Below are positions 53,273 through 64,000 of a stretch of 64,000 nt of DNA, one piece after another (position 1 is the stretch's first letter; every line of letters begins with the position of its first letter). The stretch lies in contig NC_059503.1 in assembly GCF_914767665.1 (NCBI RefSeq), positions 11,470,001-11,534,000 of the forward strand. Reading direction: 5' to 3'. A model generated the notes under the pieces. The model did not search any database. It was not told the origin of the DNA and saw nothing but the letters and a program-made list of their open reading frames with translations. The stretch is from Harmonia axyridis (lineage: Eukaryota; Arthropoda; Insecta; Coleoptera; Coccinellidae). Both the position numbers and the translations under genes were made by a program.

Positions 53273-56200
53273 TTTAGTTGTGAGTAAAGTGGTCGAAATT
53301 GTGTTAATTCGCCCCGTCATTTGATTTGATTCTCTCTATATCGAATAATTGTAAAAACTAGCTGCTGGTGTATTTAGGGTTTACTAATGTGATACCTAGT
53401 GAAAGAGGTAAATTTTTTCGACATGTTAGAAAACCCAATGAAAAGCAAAATTATCATTTGAGGTATGAAACCGATTTATGATTCACTTACAATCTGAACT
53501 CAGCTGCCGTAAATATCTCGGTTATTCCGGCAGCAAACATGATGAAACATGATGAAAAGAATGAGCCTTAGATCAGATACTTGAGCTGTTGATATAGAAA
53601 AGAAGGTATTATCTGGTATATTATCCCATCTCATATTCGAAAAACCTGGCACAAAGCCATAATGATAATTTCGATGAAGTAGGTGAACCTGGCTTTACAT
53701 CAGAAGAACAATGACGTCCTTCTGGCCTTTGTGCTAGGCGGTAGCCTGTATTAGCAATAATTTTCAATTGTGGTGGCGGGAGAGCTTTTATACCCTTTTG
53801 TGAGTGCGTAGCGGCCGTCATTGCATGTAATGAAGGGTGGAAGCGGTGCCTTAGGCGAGGTGTACTTAAAATCTGGGTCGCTTTAGTGAATAAACATACC
53901 ATCGTTAGGACCCTGCAAACAAACGCGTCCATTACCATGCAGATTAAGATGTTACCTATCGATCGAGGAGGGATTGAAGCCCTGACCACACAAACGGTCT
54001 CATCAGTGATGCATCGTTATGATACCAGAGGGCGTTGATTCGATCATTGAAGTCTGACCTATATCTCTTTCAAATGACGAGATCCCAGAATTAATTTCAA
54101 AATAACAGTTTTCACCTTTTTTTCTTCCCTTTTGCTGGACAACCTTGCTGATCCAATGCTTGTCAACCTCAATTGTGCAACTTGATATCTATCGTCAGAG
54201 TTTCATAATCCATGTAAAATTACTTATCATGATGTAATTATTCACTAAAATGATATTACGGCCATAGTTTTGACGAATAAGGAAATTGATGAATTGCTTA
54301 TATAGTTGGGAATGAATAGTATGTCCAAGTCATTCAGTTGAAGATGTTAAAATCTTATTCAGTAAGAAGCAGTCAAAAATTGATACCTCAGCACTCTAGC
54401 AAGGTTTTGTGCTTTTGAGCCGCTTCAAGTAAAGAGATTCGTAAATTGTAATCCTTATCAGGTTTAGCAATCTCTTCTGGAAATCCTTTTACGAAGGTGA
54501 TCCCAAGGATTTTTCGTCCTAATAAATAAGTTTCTGGGAAGACATTGCTCTGCACTCGGAGATTTCATAGACGCTGTTTTCTTCTACATTCAGTTTTTTC
54601 TCAGACTGTCTTACGTTACTATATACAGTTCATCTTCTGCTCATCATGATGAAAGTAAAGTTCGATACCTATGAAAATTTAGTTCGCCTTCTTCAAAAGT
54701 AATAACACAAAACTATAAGTAAATTTCAAAACCTTCAGAAAAAGTATGTATATGAATTAGTATATATCAAAAAGGTACATCATATTTGATGTAGCTTTTT
54801 GTTATAAACTTTTTTATCTAGGAATACAATTTCAACTGACAAAATAATACCACCCAAAATAAAAATAAATTATCCAAAACTGACTGAACGGTTAATAAAA
54901 TGAAGAACTGAATTTACATGAAAACAGACGTAAATTTCGAAACTTTCGTACTTTCTAATACAATTTTTCTCAGCTATGTCTTATTGCCCAACAATTCACC
55001 AATTAATAGCTTGTGTTTTATTTCACCAACTTGTATTGCTTACTGAAATGAGAGTTTCACTTGTAATATTTACAGAGAAAGCAATTTGAAAAGTTATAGA
55101 TCTCCTCTCTTACTCTTCTGTGAAATGGATATGCAAATCATCATTTACAATCGAGATTATCGAAATCATGAAATCATAGCACGAAACCTTCACTATCTTA
55201 AATATCTTATTGATATGCTTTTTTGTCTAGAAATACAATTATGAAACAAGCAACCATATATTGAGGGTTCTGGCACAATGACGTCACAATTTTAATATTT
55301 CTATTAGATTGCCTTCATCATGACGATTAATTTGTCCTTTATAATCGTTAGTAAATTTGTTGGCAGTAGAGTTTCTTCATGGATGAATAGCTAAATAGTT
55401 GAATTACCGAAAAACCTTTCCACACACCGCTTTTGTTCGAAATTGACCAATTTCAAAGATGATACAAGCACTACAATGAATGTTAAGAGTATAGCTATAA
55501 CATTATATATTCTGCATGGATGTCTCATGTTCAGTCATCCGGATACCTGCAAGTATTCAAATTAAACTCGAATATTCATGTGTTACACTCTAATTGCTGA
55601 GACGTTTAATATCACTGGAGATGTTGATGTTATTGTTGAAGCCCACTAGACATGAAATGCCCTACTAAACTGTTCGTTGTTACCCCGAGTAGTTGTTTAT
55701 TCACATAAATTTTGCCGTAATAGTTGTTTTCCTTGCGTAGGCAAACTGAATGGGTAAGTTGATTCCAAGCCGAGCAACTTTTGTGTAAGCCAAGTCTTCT
55801 TGAATCTTACCTGCAGCCATGCAGATTTATGCTGCATATAATACCAAGTTTGTGCAGAACGATGAGATATGGATTTAGTGGAACAATATTTTTCATGTTG
55901 GTATAGCAACTTATATTAGCGGAAGATATTGAGTTTCGCTGTAAGATGAATTTCAATATTCATACTACGTTCATATTGCATTATGAGTTTCACTTTGTCA
56001 TGATTGTTGCCTTTGGGTTGTGTGTTATGAACACTTAGTTGGTGTATTGAATTTTGATTGAAAAATATTATTGTTTTGTATCAGTTGATTACACAATGAA
56101 CTATTGACCTAATAGGTGCTTTATATGGAAAGAAGAAGAAAAGTATTGTATCAACATTAATTAGATAATGGAAAGCTGTTTATTATCATTGTAGGTATCG

Positions 56201-59200
56201 ATGGACATTATCATAACAATGGAAGTGAACGTTAATGAAAAGTGGTTGATTGATTTTACTTGCTTGTTTCTCCAAATACTAGTCTTTCCCAACCACTAGT
56301 ACCTAAACGAGATCATTATATAATTTTTTCTTCGATTTCATACATGATCGAATTGATTTGAAAACGAAATAGAGACCACGTGAAAGAAAAGTAACATAGT
56401 CTGAATTGAGGAGTTCGAAATGACTGCATATTTCCAGCTTAAAAACTGATAAATATTTATCGCTCACATGATCTGATCAGATGTCTGCAAAGGTACAGTA
56501 CGATTTAAAATTTGCACACATCTATGGAGATCATATGAGTGATAAATATAGAAGAGACTTCTTCAGCTGAAAATATACAAATATTTCGAACTATTTAAGA
56601 TAATTCGAACTATATTTCTGATAGTTCGCTTTGTTTCAATTTCATTTTGTCAAATATTTGTCGAAAGAAGTAGCCTGACTTACAGTGACACTTAATAAAC
56701 TACAGTGGCGACACTCGTGGTCTCGTTTTTGATTGGCTGAGCCTAAATATGGCGGATTTTTGTTTACATTATCCGTTTACCTGATTTTTAGGATTTATTC
56801 AAAATGTAAGGCACAAAATTCTGCAGCTGAATAAACCTATTAAATTCACCATCAAATACTAGCAGGCCCAATTTTAATTTTGACAAGGTGTCAGCTCAGT
56901 TTAGTCAATTGTATTCTTAAGTTCTATGGTGAAGCCAATTGTCCCCAGTGTGATTTATTGAGTCACTGTAGTTAAAGTCAAAATATACCACATATAAATT
57001 ATGACACATTGGGTACTCGTAATCAAAATTTCATGAAGATTCTGAGTATAATATAAAAATTGGCCATTCTGGTTTAAAAACAGGGTGATATCGTGTTTCA
57101 CCACTCTCGGACCAACCTGTACATTTCTCGAATGTGAAGGCAAAATAAATTTGCATGCCAACTTATGATTCGAGGAAAAATGGAGCGTAGTGAGAAACAT
57201 TGAGAGGAAAATTACTTCAACTAAAGTCCGTGCTTGTGAAAGTGTTTCTAAGTGAAATTTGGAGAAGACGAATTTGCGGAGGTAAAATGAGGAAAACAAT
57301 TGGAGCAATTAATCCAAGAAAAACTAATCAAGCGAGATAAATTGCTGGTAGAGTGTGAAGGCAAAATTACTTTATAGTCGTGATAAAATATCCACCCATT
57401 TTAATTGGTACTACAATTTATAAACTAGCGCCTTTATGTTTTCTCCGAGTTCTCGATCTTCGGCGAATATTAAATTTGGGACGCAATTTCTCTTACTTCA
57501 ACAGATAATTCGTTTTTTGTGCCCCCTCATTAGTGACAGTTTCATTCATAATGATGAGTTATACATCTGGCGCTCTCTCAAGAATGTAGCCGATTTTTTC
57601 AGCTGATTTATGGCTCTCCGTGGCATGGAAAGAACTGGAACTGGATAAGTGTTCTAATTTGTGCAGGAAAAAAGGAAATTGTAACACGTTTGGATGATAA
57701 TATTGTCTGAATTGTTTGGTGGTAAAAGAATTGAAGAATAGTTTTATTCAAGTATTATTATTTTGTTTTTCTTTTTAATTTGAACCTATTATTCAATTCA
57801 CACTCTAACTAATTTAGCCTTTCTGAAAGTTCTCAATAGCGGTATTGTTTTTTTGATGATGTTAAATGGATGCAACATCACATATACTTCGAATAAACTC
57901 AAACTCAGTTATCATTTGGAATAGGAAACTGAAAAGCAAGCAAGCAGGCATTCATTTCAATTCTTATAGGTGTTTTTTTATCGTTTTTGATCTATATTGC
58001 CAATTATTCTTCATGATGATGAATTGATAATGAGAAATTGTGTATTATTCATTCTTTTTGAAATTGCGTAAACACTCCGTTGCCAAACCTATTACAAATT
58101 CATTAAATAGGCAGCCACGATCAATTATAGAGACCTCATAGTTGCTCTGTTCATAAGAGATAATTATGAGCATCTATCCCTGTATATGGAATTACTAACA
58201 AGCCAGCTGATCTACCTTGCTGATAGATCTTTATAGCGAAAAGGTCTATAGAGTGAGCTTTTAATGAATAAGAATTTCAAACATTTTCATTGGAGGATCC
58301 CTTTTTTCTGAGAATAATATTAACAAAACGCTCGAATAAGTAAGTCCAAATATACTCTGAGACAAAAATAACAAGAAGACTTGGCAGAGGTGGGCATTCA
58401 TATTGCCTTGGAGGAATATCAACTGCAACCTGTTTCCATGAAAAATAGCACCTCATACCAAAAGCAGTATCGGAATTAATCAGAGAAGATCATTTCACGT
58501 CCCAATCCAATTCACAACTTCAAATGTTGCTGTCGATGATGAGCCGTCAGCAGAAGCAGAAAATGTGGTCAATAAAACCACAAGCCAAAAGCTCAAATTC
58601 GTTTTGAAACCTTTATCGGTTATTGATATTCTACTCGTGAATCGGTCTCTTGATACCATTAATATGGCAGCCTGGATCCCAATTCAGGCTGATGCCATGT
58701 CTTGGTCGTTCACTTCCTTCTCTAAGATGTTCTTGACCTTCTTCAAACCAACACTTCTTCAAGACACCTTACTAGACAGGAGTGATTACTCTCAACACGA
58801 TAAGCAATTCTCTGAATGAAAAACCACCTTCAGATAATCCACCCTTGTTGAACTAACTCGGTTGTGGATAGTTTCAATGTTGTCGCTTTCTCGGCATAAT
58901 TGCAACCAGAAACAATACTGATATCGACTTAATCTTTCAATAAAACGTCAAACTTTTCATGGCCGCTAGATTTTTCTAAATGAAATTTTAATCAATCACA
59001 AGTTTGGTCGAACAACTCCAACGCCTTCTTTGTGTTGCTGTTTTCATGTCACGCAGTATAATTCAGTTAAATACCAATTTAAAAAACGTCCTAGAATTCG
59101 ACATCTCCAAGAGTAGCGATGGATATTCGAAATTCAATGATGAATATCAGCCGCTATTGGGACCAACTTTTTTTTTCTCCAGAACTCGAATTCCCGAATT

Positions 59201-59829
59201 CCGTCACATGCCGAACGTCTGCGGAGTGAATCGATTCAAACCGACTCTGCAAGTCTCAGGTTGGATTCTATTCAAAGACTCAAACTTCGGATCCAGCCAG
59301 GCAAAGTTCCTACATTCAAGATGAAATCTTTCGATTAATTTATGGGAGTTTCAATAGTTGTAAATACGGTTTACCGGGAATTCTGCATCTGAACATCGTC
59401 TGAGCACGGATAAGTGACTGGAAAATGATTATAAATTTCAATACAACAAAGGGGATCAGATCGTGATGGGGTTAAGCTCCTACGCTTGCTTATCGGCAAC
59501 TCGATAGGGGGCTTTTGTTCCCTGATCCTCAGTTTCCTATCGGAATAGCTGCGCTCTATTGCGTGGAAGAGCTTTGAAAAATGAAACCGACCTGAATTCG
59601 TTCTCGGTGCATGGGGGTATATGTAATTCTCCACCAAAAACATCACGGTGGAGCGGTATGAGTGTAGATGTGAATTTAAGTCGATATATGCTTATGTGAG
59701 TAACTGCAGAAGTATGATCAGACGTTTCAAACAATAACCAAATATTCCAGAAAGCTTTCTTGAAATATTTAGAAAATTTTGACTACAATTTTGTTTCTGA
59801 ATATTTTGAACCTATATCAGCATATCTAA
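53273..59829. other. Long unassigned AT-rich stretch
   Basis: Across 6.5 kb I find no transposon domain, RNA gene, host domain or repeat pair that I can support. GC-richer patches at 53690-54010 and 59370-59600 hold short open frames without motifs. It is consistent with intronic or intergenic DNA with old, unrecognisable insertions. Confidence 0.4.
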
Positions 59830-60726
59830 ATAAGTCCTGGGCTAACAGTTTTCTTCTTGAGCGAGGCTACATATCCTAAAACATGGAAACTGGCCAATAT
59901 TGTACCAGTCTTCAGGAAGGCAGACCCTTCCGTTGTTGGTAACTACAGACCATTTTTTATTTTGCGCAATTTCTCCAAATTATCTAGAATTATTTTCCAC
60001 AATTATGTTTATCCAGCCATGAGGAGTCATATGTAGATTGAGCATCTTGGGATCATGGCAAGGAGATCTTGCGTAAGCAATTTGATCGTATTTTCCCAGC
60101 ATATTGCTGGTTTCCGGTGGTCAGGCTGATTCAATATACACAGACTTTCAGAAGGCCTTTGACAAGGTTGCATATGATCTTCTCATATAAAAATTGCGCA
60201 ACAAGTTCAAATTTTCTGGGAGCCTTGTCAAACTGTTTCGTTTATACCTGGTTGATCGTCGTCAGTTCATCCAGCTGGAGGGTGTGCGGTCATCTAAGTT
60301 TATACCCACATCTGGGATACCTCAGGCCTCTAATCTTGGGCCAATCCTGTTTATTTTGTTCATGAATGATCTGATAGATGATCTCAACTTACCGCATCTG
60401 ATGGTCGCGGACGATTTAAAATTATATTATGAAATTCAGTCACTGGAGGACTATGAGTTGTAATGTATCAAAATGTTTTATCGTTTGATTCATTGGCATA
60501 TATTGTCTATAAATTTGTAATAGGGTTAGGTTGAGTGTTGTATAATATATATGATTGTATTTTGTATTTTTTGGTATACGATTATTTCCTTGCTCTTGAA
60601 ACATTATATTGATTCTTAAAATTGATTGTTAGTGAATCACGTATGTAAGCTAATTTAGATTGTTGGTACTCGATGTTTTTGGGTGTTTACCTGTTGAAAA
60701 TGAAGGACTTATTATTATTATTATCA
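59830..60726 (+). pseudogene. Jockey-like non-LTR reverse transcriptase relic with 3' tail
   Basis: The plus strand reads PKTWKLANIVPVF and NYRPFFILRNFSKLSRIIFHN (in two parts) near 59880-59980. It continues with the motif A region (YTDFQKAFDKVAYDLL, near 60135) and an open stretch from 60194: FRLYLVDRRQFIQLEGV, TSGIPQASNLGPILFILFM (motif B, usual PQGS now PQAS) and HLMVADDLKLYYEI (motif C, YADD changed to VADD, 60404-60415). Stops and frame changes are frequent before 60194. After a stop at about 60463, 260 bp lead to a (TTA)n tail at 60709-60726, the expected 3' end. Confidence 0.87.
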
Positions 60727-60844
60727 TCAAATTAGATTGATGGTTCAATCGATCAAATCCCTATATCTATTGACTTCTAACTGTTCTATAGAATTCAAGA
60801 TTTGTTTGCTTTTGAAGAACCATCAATGAACTGTTCAATATTCC

Positions 60845-60876
60845 ACATTAACAAGATTTTATTTTTTCAGGTGAGT
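60845..60876 (+). other. Candidate recursive (zero-length exon) splice site
   Basis: A branch-like ATTAAC near 60847 is followed by a strong pyrimidine tract (TTTTATTTTTTCAG, ending 60870). It is joined without a gap to a consensus donor GTGAGT (60871-60876). Same strand and form as 33290/33291, 27.6 kb upstream. In combination they suggest that a long host intron crosses this part of the window. Not supported by transcript data here. Confidence 0.5.
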
Positions 60877-63819
60877 AGCAAAGCTTTATGGAAGTAGATA
60901 AGAAACATTTCAACATGTGGTGAGTAGCCAAAATTGAAAATTCTGTTGACATTATATCGGTTCTCACCTCCCTCCGAAGATAACAAGTTGCTCTCTGGCT
61001 AACTCTTGATAGATATTTTATTTATCTATCGATTAACTGCTACATTTTCAAAAATGTAAATACAAAACAAAGCATTAATTCTGAAAACCATGAAAGAATT
61101 TAAAAAAATGAATTATTAACAAGTAATCTGAAGTAGAGAGACGACTACTTGTGAACCATCACAAATTTTAATAATTGAAACTAAAGCTATCATAGACTAC
61201 AAGATTGATCTGTACTCAAAGCCGCAGGGTAAAACGTAAACCCGGTGTACCACCAACAGCAGGGGCCGCAAACCATAAGCGCCCCCTGATGCCCATCAAT
61301 CAAAACCGTCAAATCGAAAAAAACACCCCAATTTCAGTTATACCCCAAGATAACACCATCAAACGGTTGTAATTAGACCTCGATGAGTAAAATCGTCAAA
61401 CCGGCTATCATTCCATCATATTTGCGACATGCTTCGTTGTCCCCCCGTGATGGCGTAGTTCGCGAAAAGGGTACCTAGAGGACGCCCCTGCGTATGCGTG
61501 CGGAATTCCCCGTAAACCTGTGAGAGAGACAGGCTTCCATCATCACCGATGTGATAAAGCGTCCTGCCCCGACTCGGGCGAGAAACTTCATGAACTCCAG
61601 TCATAATAGATGTATATTATAATTAACTCTAATAGCACCCTGATTTTGTATCACACTGAATGAGAAAACTTTGAGTTTAAGTTTCCGTCGACTGGAACTA
61701 CATTAATAATCTTGAGAAGTGGAGGTGGCTTCTTGTCGTGGCCGAAGATTGATTCTGCTATATGCCTCTATGGTATTTTTTTACCTTCGTTGTTGATTAA
61801 AGTTTCCTCTATGGCTTGTCGGGATCAATTTCAGGTGGTATCAGTGCTTGGAATATTGTCGAGATACAGGTAGATGAGATTATCGGGCTCGCAGAACTAG
61901 GTCAAGGGTTTGGCACAGGAAAACAGGATGTAATCGATGGTGAGAAGCGATGGGTTTTGCTCGCAACGATGGCATCCAAATGAAATCAGAGGGCATCTTA
62001 TTGAAAGCCAGCAGTATCATTGGGACTATAAATACAACTGAGACATCTGAACTTCCAAACCCAAGATATGTCCCTATACTCTCATTCGAGAAGTAGAAAT
62101 CTGCAGACATTCTATACCTCCTTCACGATATCACTATCCATAAAACTGTTCCATCCTGAGATGCAAATGCGCCCTAATAATACCGTAAAGGTGAATATTT
62201 ATTTAAAAATAATAAAGAATAACGCTCTAATGAAGTGCGATCATAAAAATATAAGATAGGACTGTCAGAAATATAGGTTAGTTCAGAGTTAATCTCATTC
62301 TGATACCTAATATAAATTGATGAGCTCTATCGCTACTCACCTTCGATGACAGTACGACAGTACGTGGCTCATTGGTTAACTCTTCATTTCTGCCATTCTC
62401 ATATTCTCATTTGTCTACGGTTGCTATTCATAATTAGTATATTCTGAAACAAGTTGAAGAATGGGCTCTTATTCCAACACGAATGTAAAATTCAAAAACG
62501 AGCGACGAAGGAGCGAGTTTTCGAACGCATGAGTATCGGAATTGCCTTCTGCAACGAGTATTAGACGATACTTTCTATATTTCAGTCAAGTTTTGTGAAA
62601 TATTGTCGAAATTCTATGGAAAACTCAGATTATATATCCCAGTGAATTTTGTATTGTATCTTGGCAGTTGGTGTGACTGTTACGAACATTGACTAATTAC
62701 GGAATTTGAATTTGAATCGCACGTTTTAAATTTCGAAATTATCTATAATTATGCATTGAATTCGTGAATTATGTCTGACGAAATCGATTTAACACCACTA
62801 GAATTAAGAGAAATTGCGAATAATGTTGCAAATCATTTCACTATATCCAAATTATTATATTGATAATTATTGACGTTTCTTGAAATTTTATAGGATCGAA
62901 AGTCAGCGTAGACAGCCACAAAATGAAAAATATAACTGAAAACAATGCTATAATGAGTTCATTACAGCACTGTTTTTAGGAATGTAATGAACTCATTACG
63001 ATACTGAAATAGAGAAAACGGTTTTCTTCATTATTTTTGATAGATATTTCTTTCTATATCCAACAATTTTTCAGATTATGTTAGATTACGGTGATAATGG
63101 TGGATGTAAGTTCCTCTTTGGTTTATCAAGTTCAATTTCAGTTTTCACTTATTCAACTGCTGTAAGTAACAGGTGAATGCTTCCTTGGCCTTTATGGATT
63201 GATAAAAGTGTGTTAACCATCGAGATCGAAGGAATGAGGTGGGGATCAATTTCTTCGGTTTCATATATTTTTATGCTCGATCGCGAGTTATGGTTTCTTT
63301 TATCGTCTCTTTCAGAGGGCGTATACAAGCGTTTTATAGCCCAAGGCTCTCTACCGCCCGCGCCGTCATAAACCGCGTAAGCAGGTGTTGAAGTGATATA
63401 CCCATCCGTAACCTTTAGGAACAGTTGAAGACTATACTACAATATAATCTTGTTCGATTTTCTGGAATTTATATCATTCAAAATACGAATTTTCAAAATT
63501 CAACAGGTCCAACTATTAGATAGTTCAAAACTGAATATTTTATTTTGATAATTATTTCTTGAGAAACTATAGGCAATATAGAAATGTCCAAAATATAGAA
63601 ATTGTTATGCATCTTGAGTTTCATAGTGATAACCAGTTTTAATTCAAATTCATATCTGATTCGAAAGAGAAAAACTTTTTGGGATGTCAAAAAATCTGTG
63701 TTGAACTCTTGCTGCTAAACCAAGAACAAAATCTCAACTCATCATCAAATTCATCAGAAGAAGAACTTCACATTTTAATTATTGAGAATAATAATATATA
63801 AAAACTTCAGTTGTCTCCC
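60877..63819. other. Unassigned stretch
   Basis: A GC-richer island at about 61220-61600 contains a minus-strand frame (61416-61604) without a known motif. The hairpin at 62951-62998 is listed separately. Nothing else is recognised. Confidence 0.35.
62951..62998. repeat. Perfect 16-bp hairpin
   Basis: TAATGAGTTCATTACA (62951-62966) is exactly complementary to TGTAATGAACTCATTA (62983-62998), with a 16-base loop. Function unknown. Confidence 0.8.
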
Positions 63820-64000
63820 CGTATAGTTGCAGTGACTGACTGTGTATTTGTTCACAGAATAAGCTGACATATTTATATTGAAAGCCCTCCTCTTCATCCA
63901 AAAAAAAATCTCCATCCGTTTTCTTCACCAAAGGTACACGACTTTATCATTAAATCTAAAAACAAAAAAGGAAGGATCCAGATTGACGTAAAAAATGTTA
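63820..64000 (+). repeat. Dispersed repeat, copy 2 (partner at 29805)
   Basis: This matches 29805-29991 in the same orientation (CGTATAG.TGCAGT.ACTG start, AGCTGACA.ATTTATATTGA core, GACTTTAT near the end). It runs to the window edge, so its right limit is unknown. Confidence 0.6.

Noticed and set aside
52916..53320. 134-codon minus-strand frame
   Set aside because: It overlaps an open plus-strand frame and the 53185-53272 palindrome, with no domain, so it is likely a composition effect.
1..64000. CRISPR arrays, bacterial operons, viral integrations
   Set aside because: No regularly spaced repeat arrays, no ribosome-binding-site-led gene strings and no viral capsid or envelope-like frames were seen. 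The content is that of an insect nuclear genome.

Overview
The window looks like AT-rich euchromatic DNA from an insect, plausibly a beetle. The lineage is inferred from the mix of transposon families and is not proven. There are no bacterial operons and no long host reading frames. Almost all recognisable coding signal belongs to transposable elements, and nearly all of it is decayed. I did not identify any host protein. The best evidence for a host gene is indirect: two plus-strand sites, at 33290/33291 and 60870/60871, each join a complete 3' splice signal directly to a 5' splice signal. That is the architecture of recursive (zero-length exon) splice sites inside very long introns, so much of the window may be one giant intron transcribed left to right.

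Left part (1-16 kb): a family of TIR-bearing non-autonomous repeats (a tandem pair at 1953-2935 and an inverted copy at 5443-5998); mariner remnants at 3.9-4.7 kb, 6.2 kb and 9.2-10.2 kb; an internally deleted hAT element (7515-8339); a non-LTR C-terminal fragment (12787-13122); and a 0.9 kb foldback-like inverted repeat (13185-14096). Centre left (16-29 kb): a DD41D element (15993-16879), an almost perfect mariner with an intact 345-residue transposase (17014-18298), another mariner relic, a Tc1-like DD34E element with both TIRs (21781-23062), a tRNA or tRNA-like gene (24564-24636), a mariner relic, and a second DD41D copy (27779-28705).

Centre right (29-48 kb): a 5'-truncated RTE-like insertion with a 12-bp target duplication sits inside an older RNase H-bearing non-LTR relic (32.15-33.07 kb). 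Then come the first recursive splice candidate, a truncated copy of the TIR repeat (34.1 kb), a core-promoter-like spot (38.03 kb), mariner remnants of at least three lineages (38.5-46.1 kb), and two adjacent copies of one non-LTR 3' end (46.9-48.1 kb). Right part (48-64 kb): reverse-transcriptase relics at 49.8-50.3 kb and 59.8-60.7 kb, the third DD41D copy (51325-52262), the second recursive splice candidate, and one copy of a dispersed repeat at the right edge whose partner lies at 29.8 kb.

The transposons act in families rather than as a pathway. The three DD41D copies share one internal deletion joint, so they must have been moved by a transposase supplied elsewhere. The 17 kb mariner is the only element here that could still encode its own active enzyme. 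Short GC- and CpG-richer islands (near 6.6-6.95, 14.4-14.8, 21.0-21.6, 23.7-24.2, 31.0-31.8, 35.15-35.5, 37.8-38.2, 40.45-40.6, 53.0-53.3 and 61.2-61.6 kb) carry no convincing gene and are candidates for regulatory or conserved non-coding DNA.
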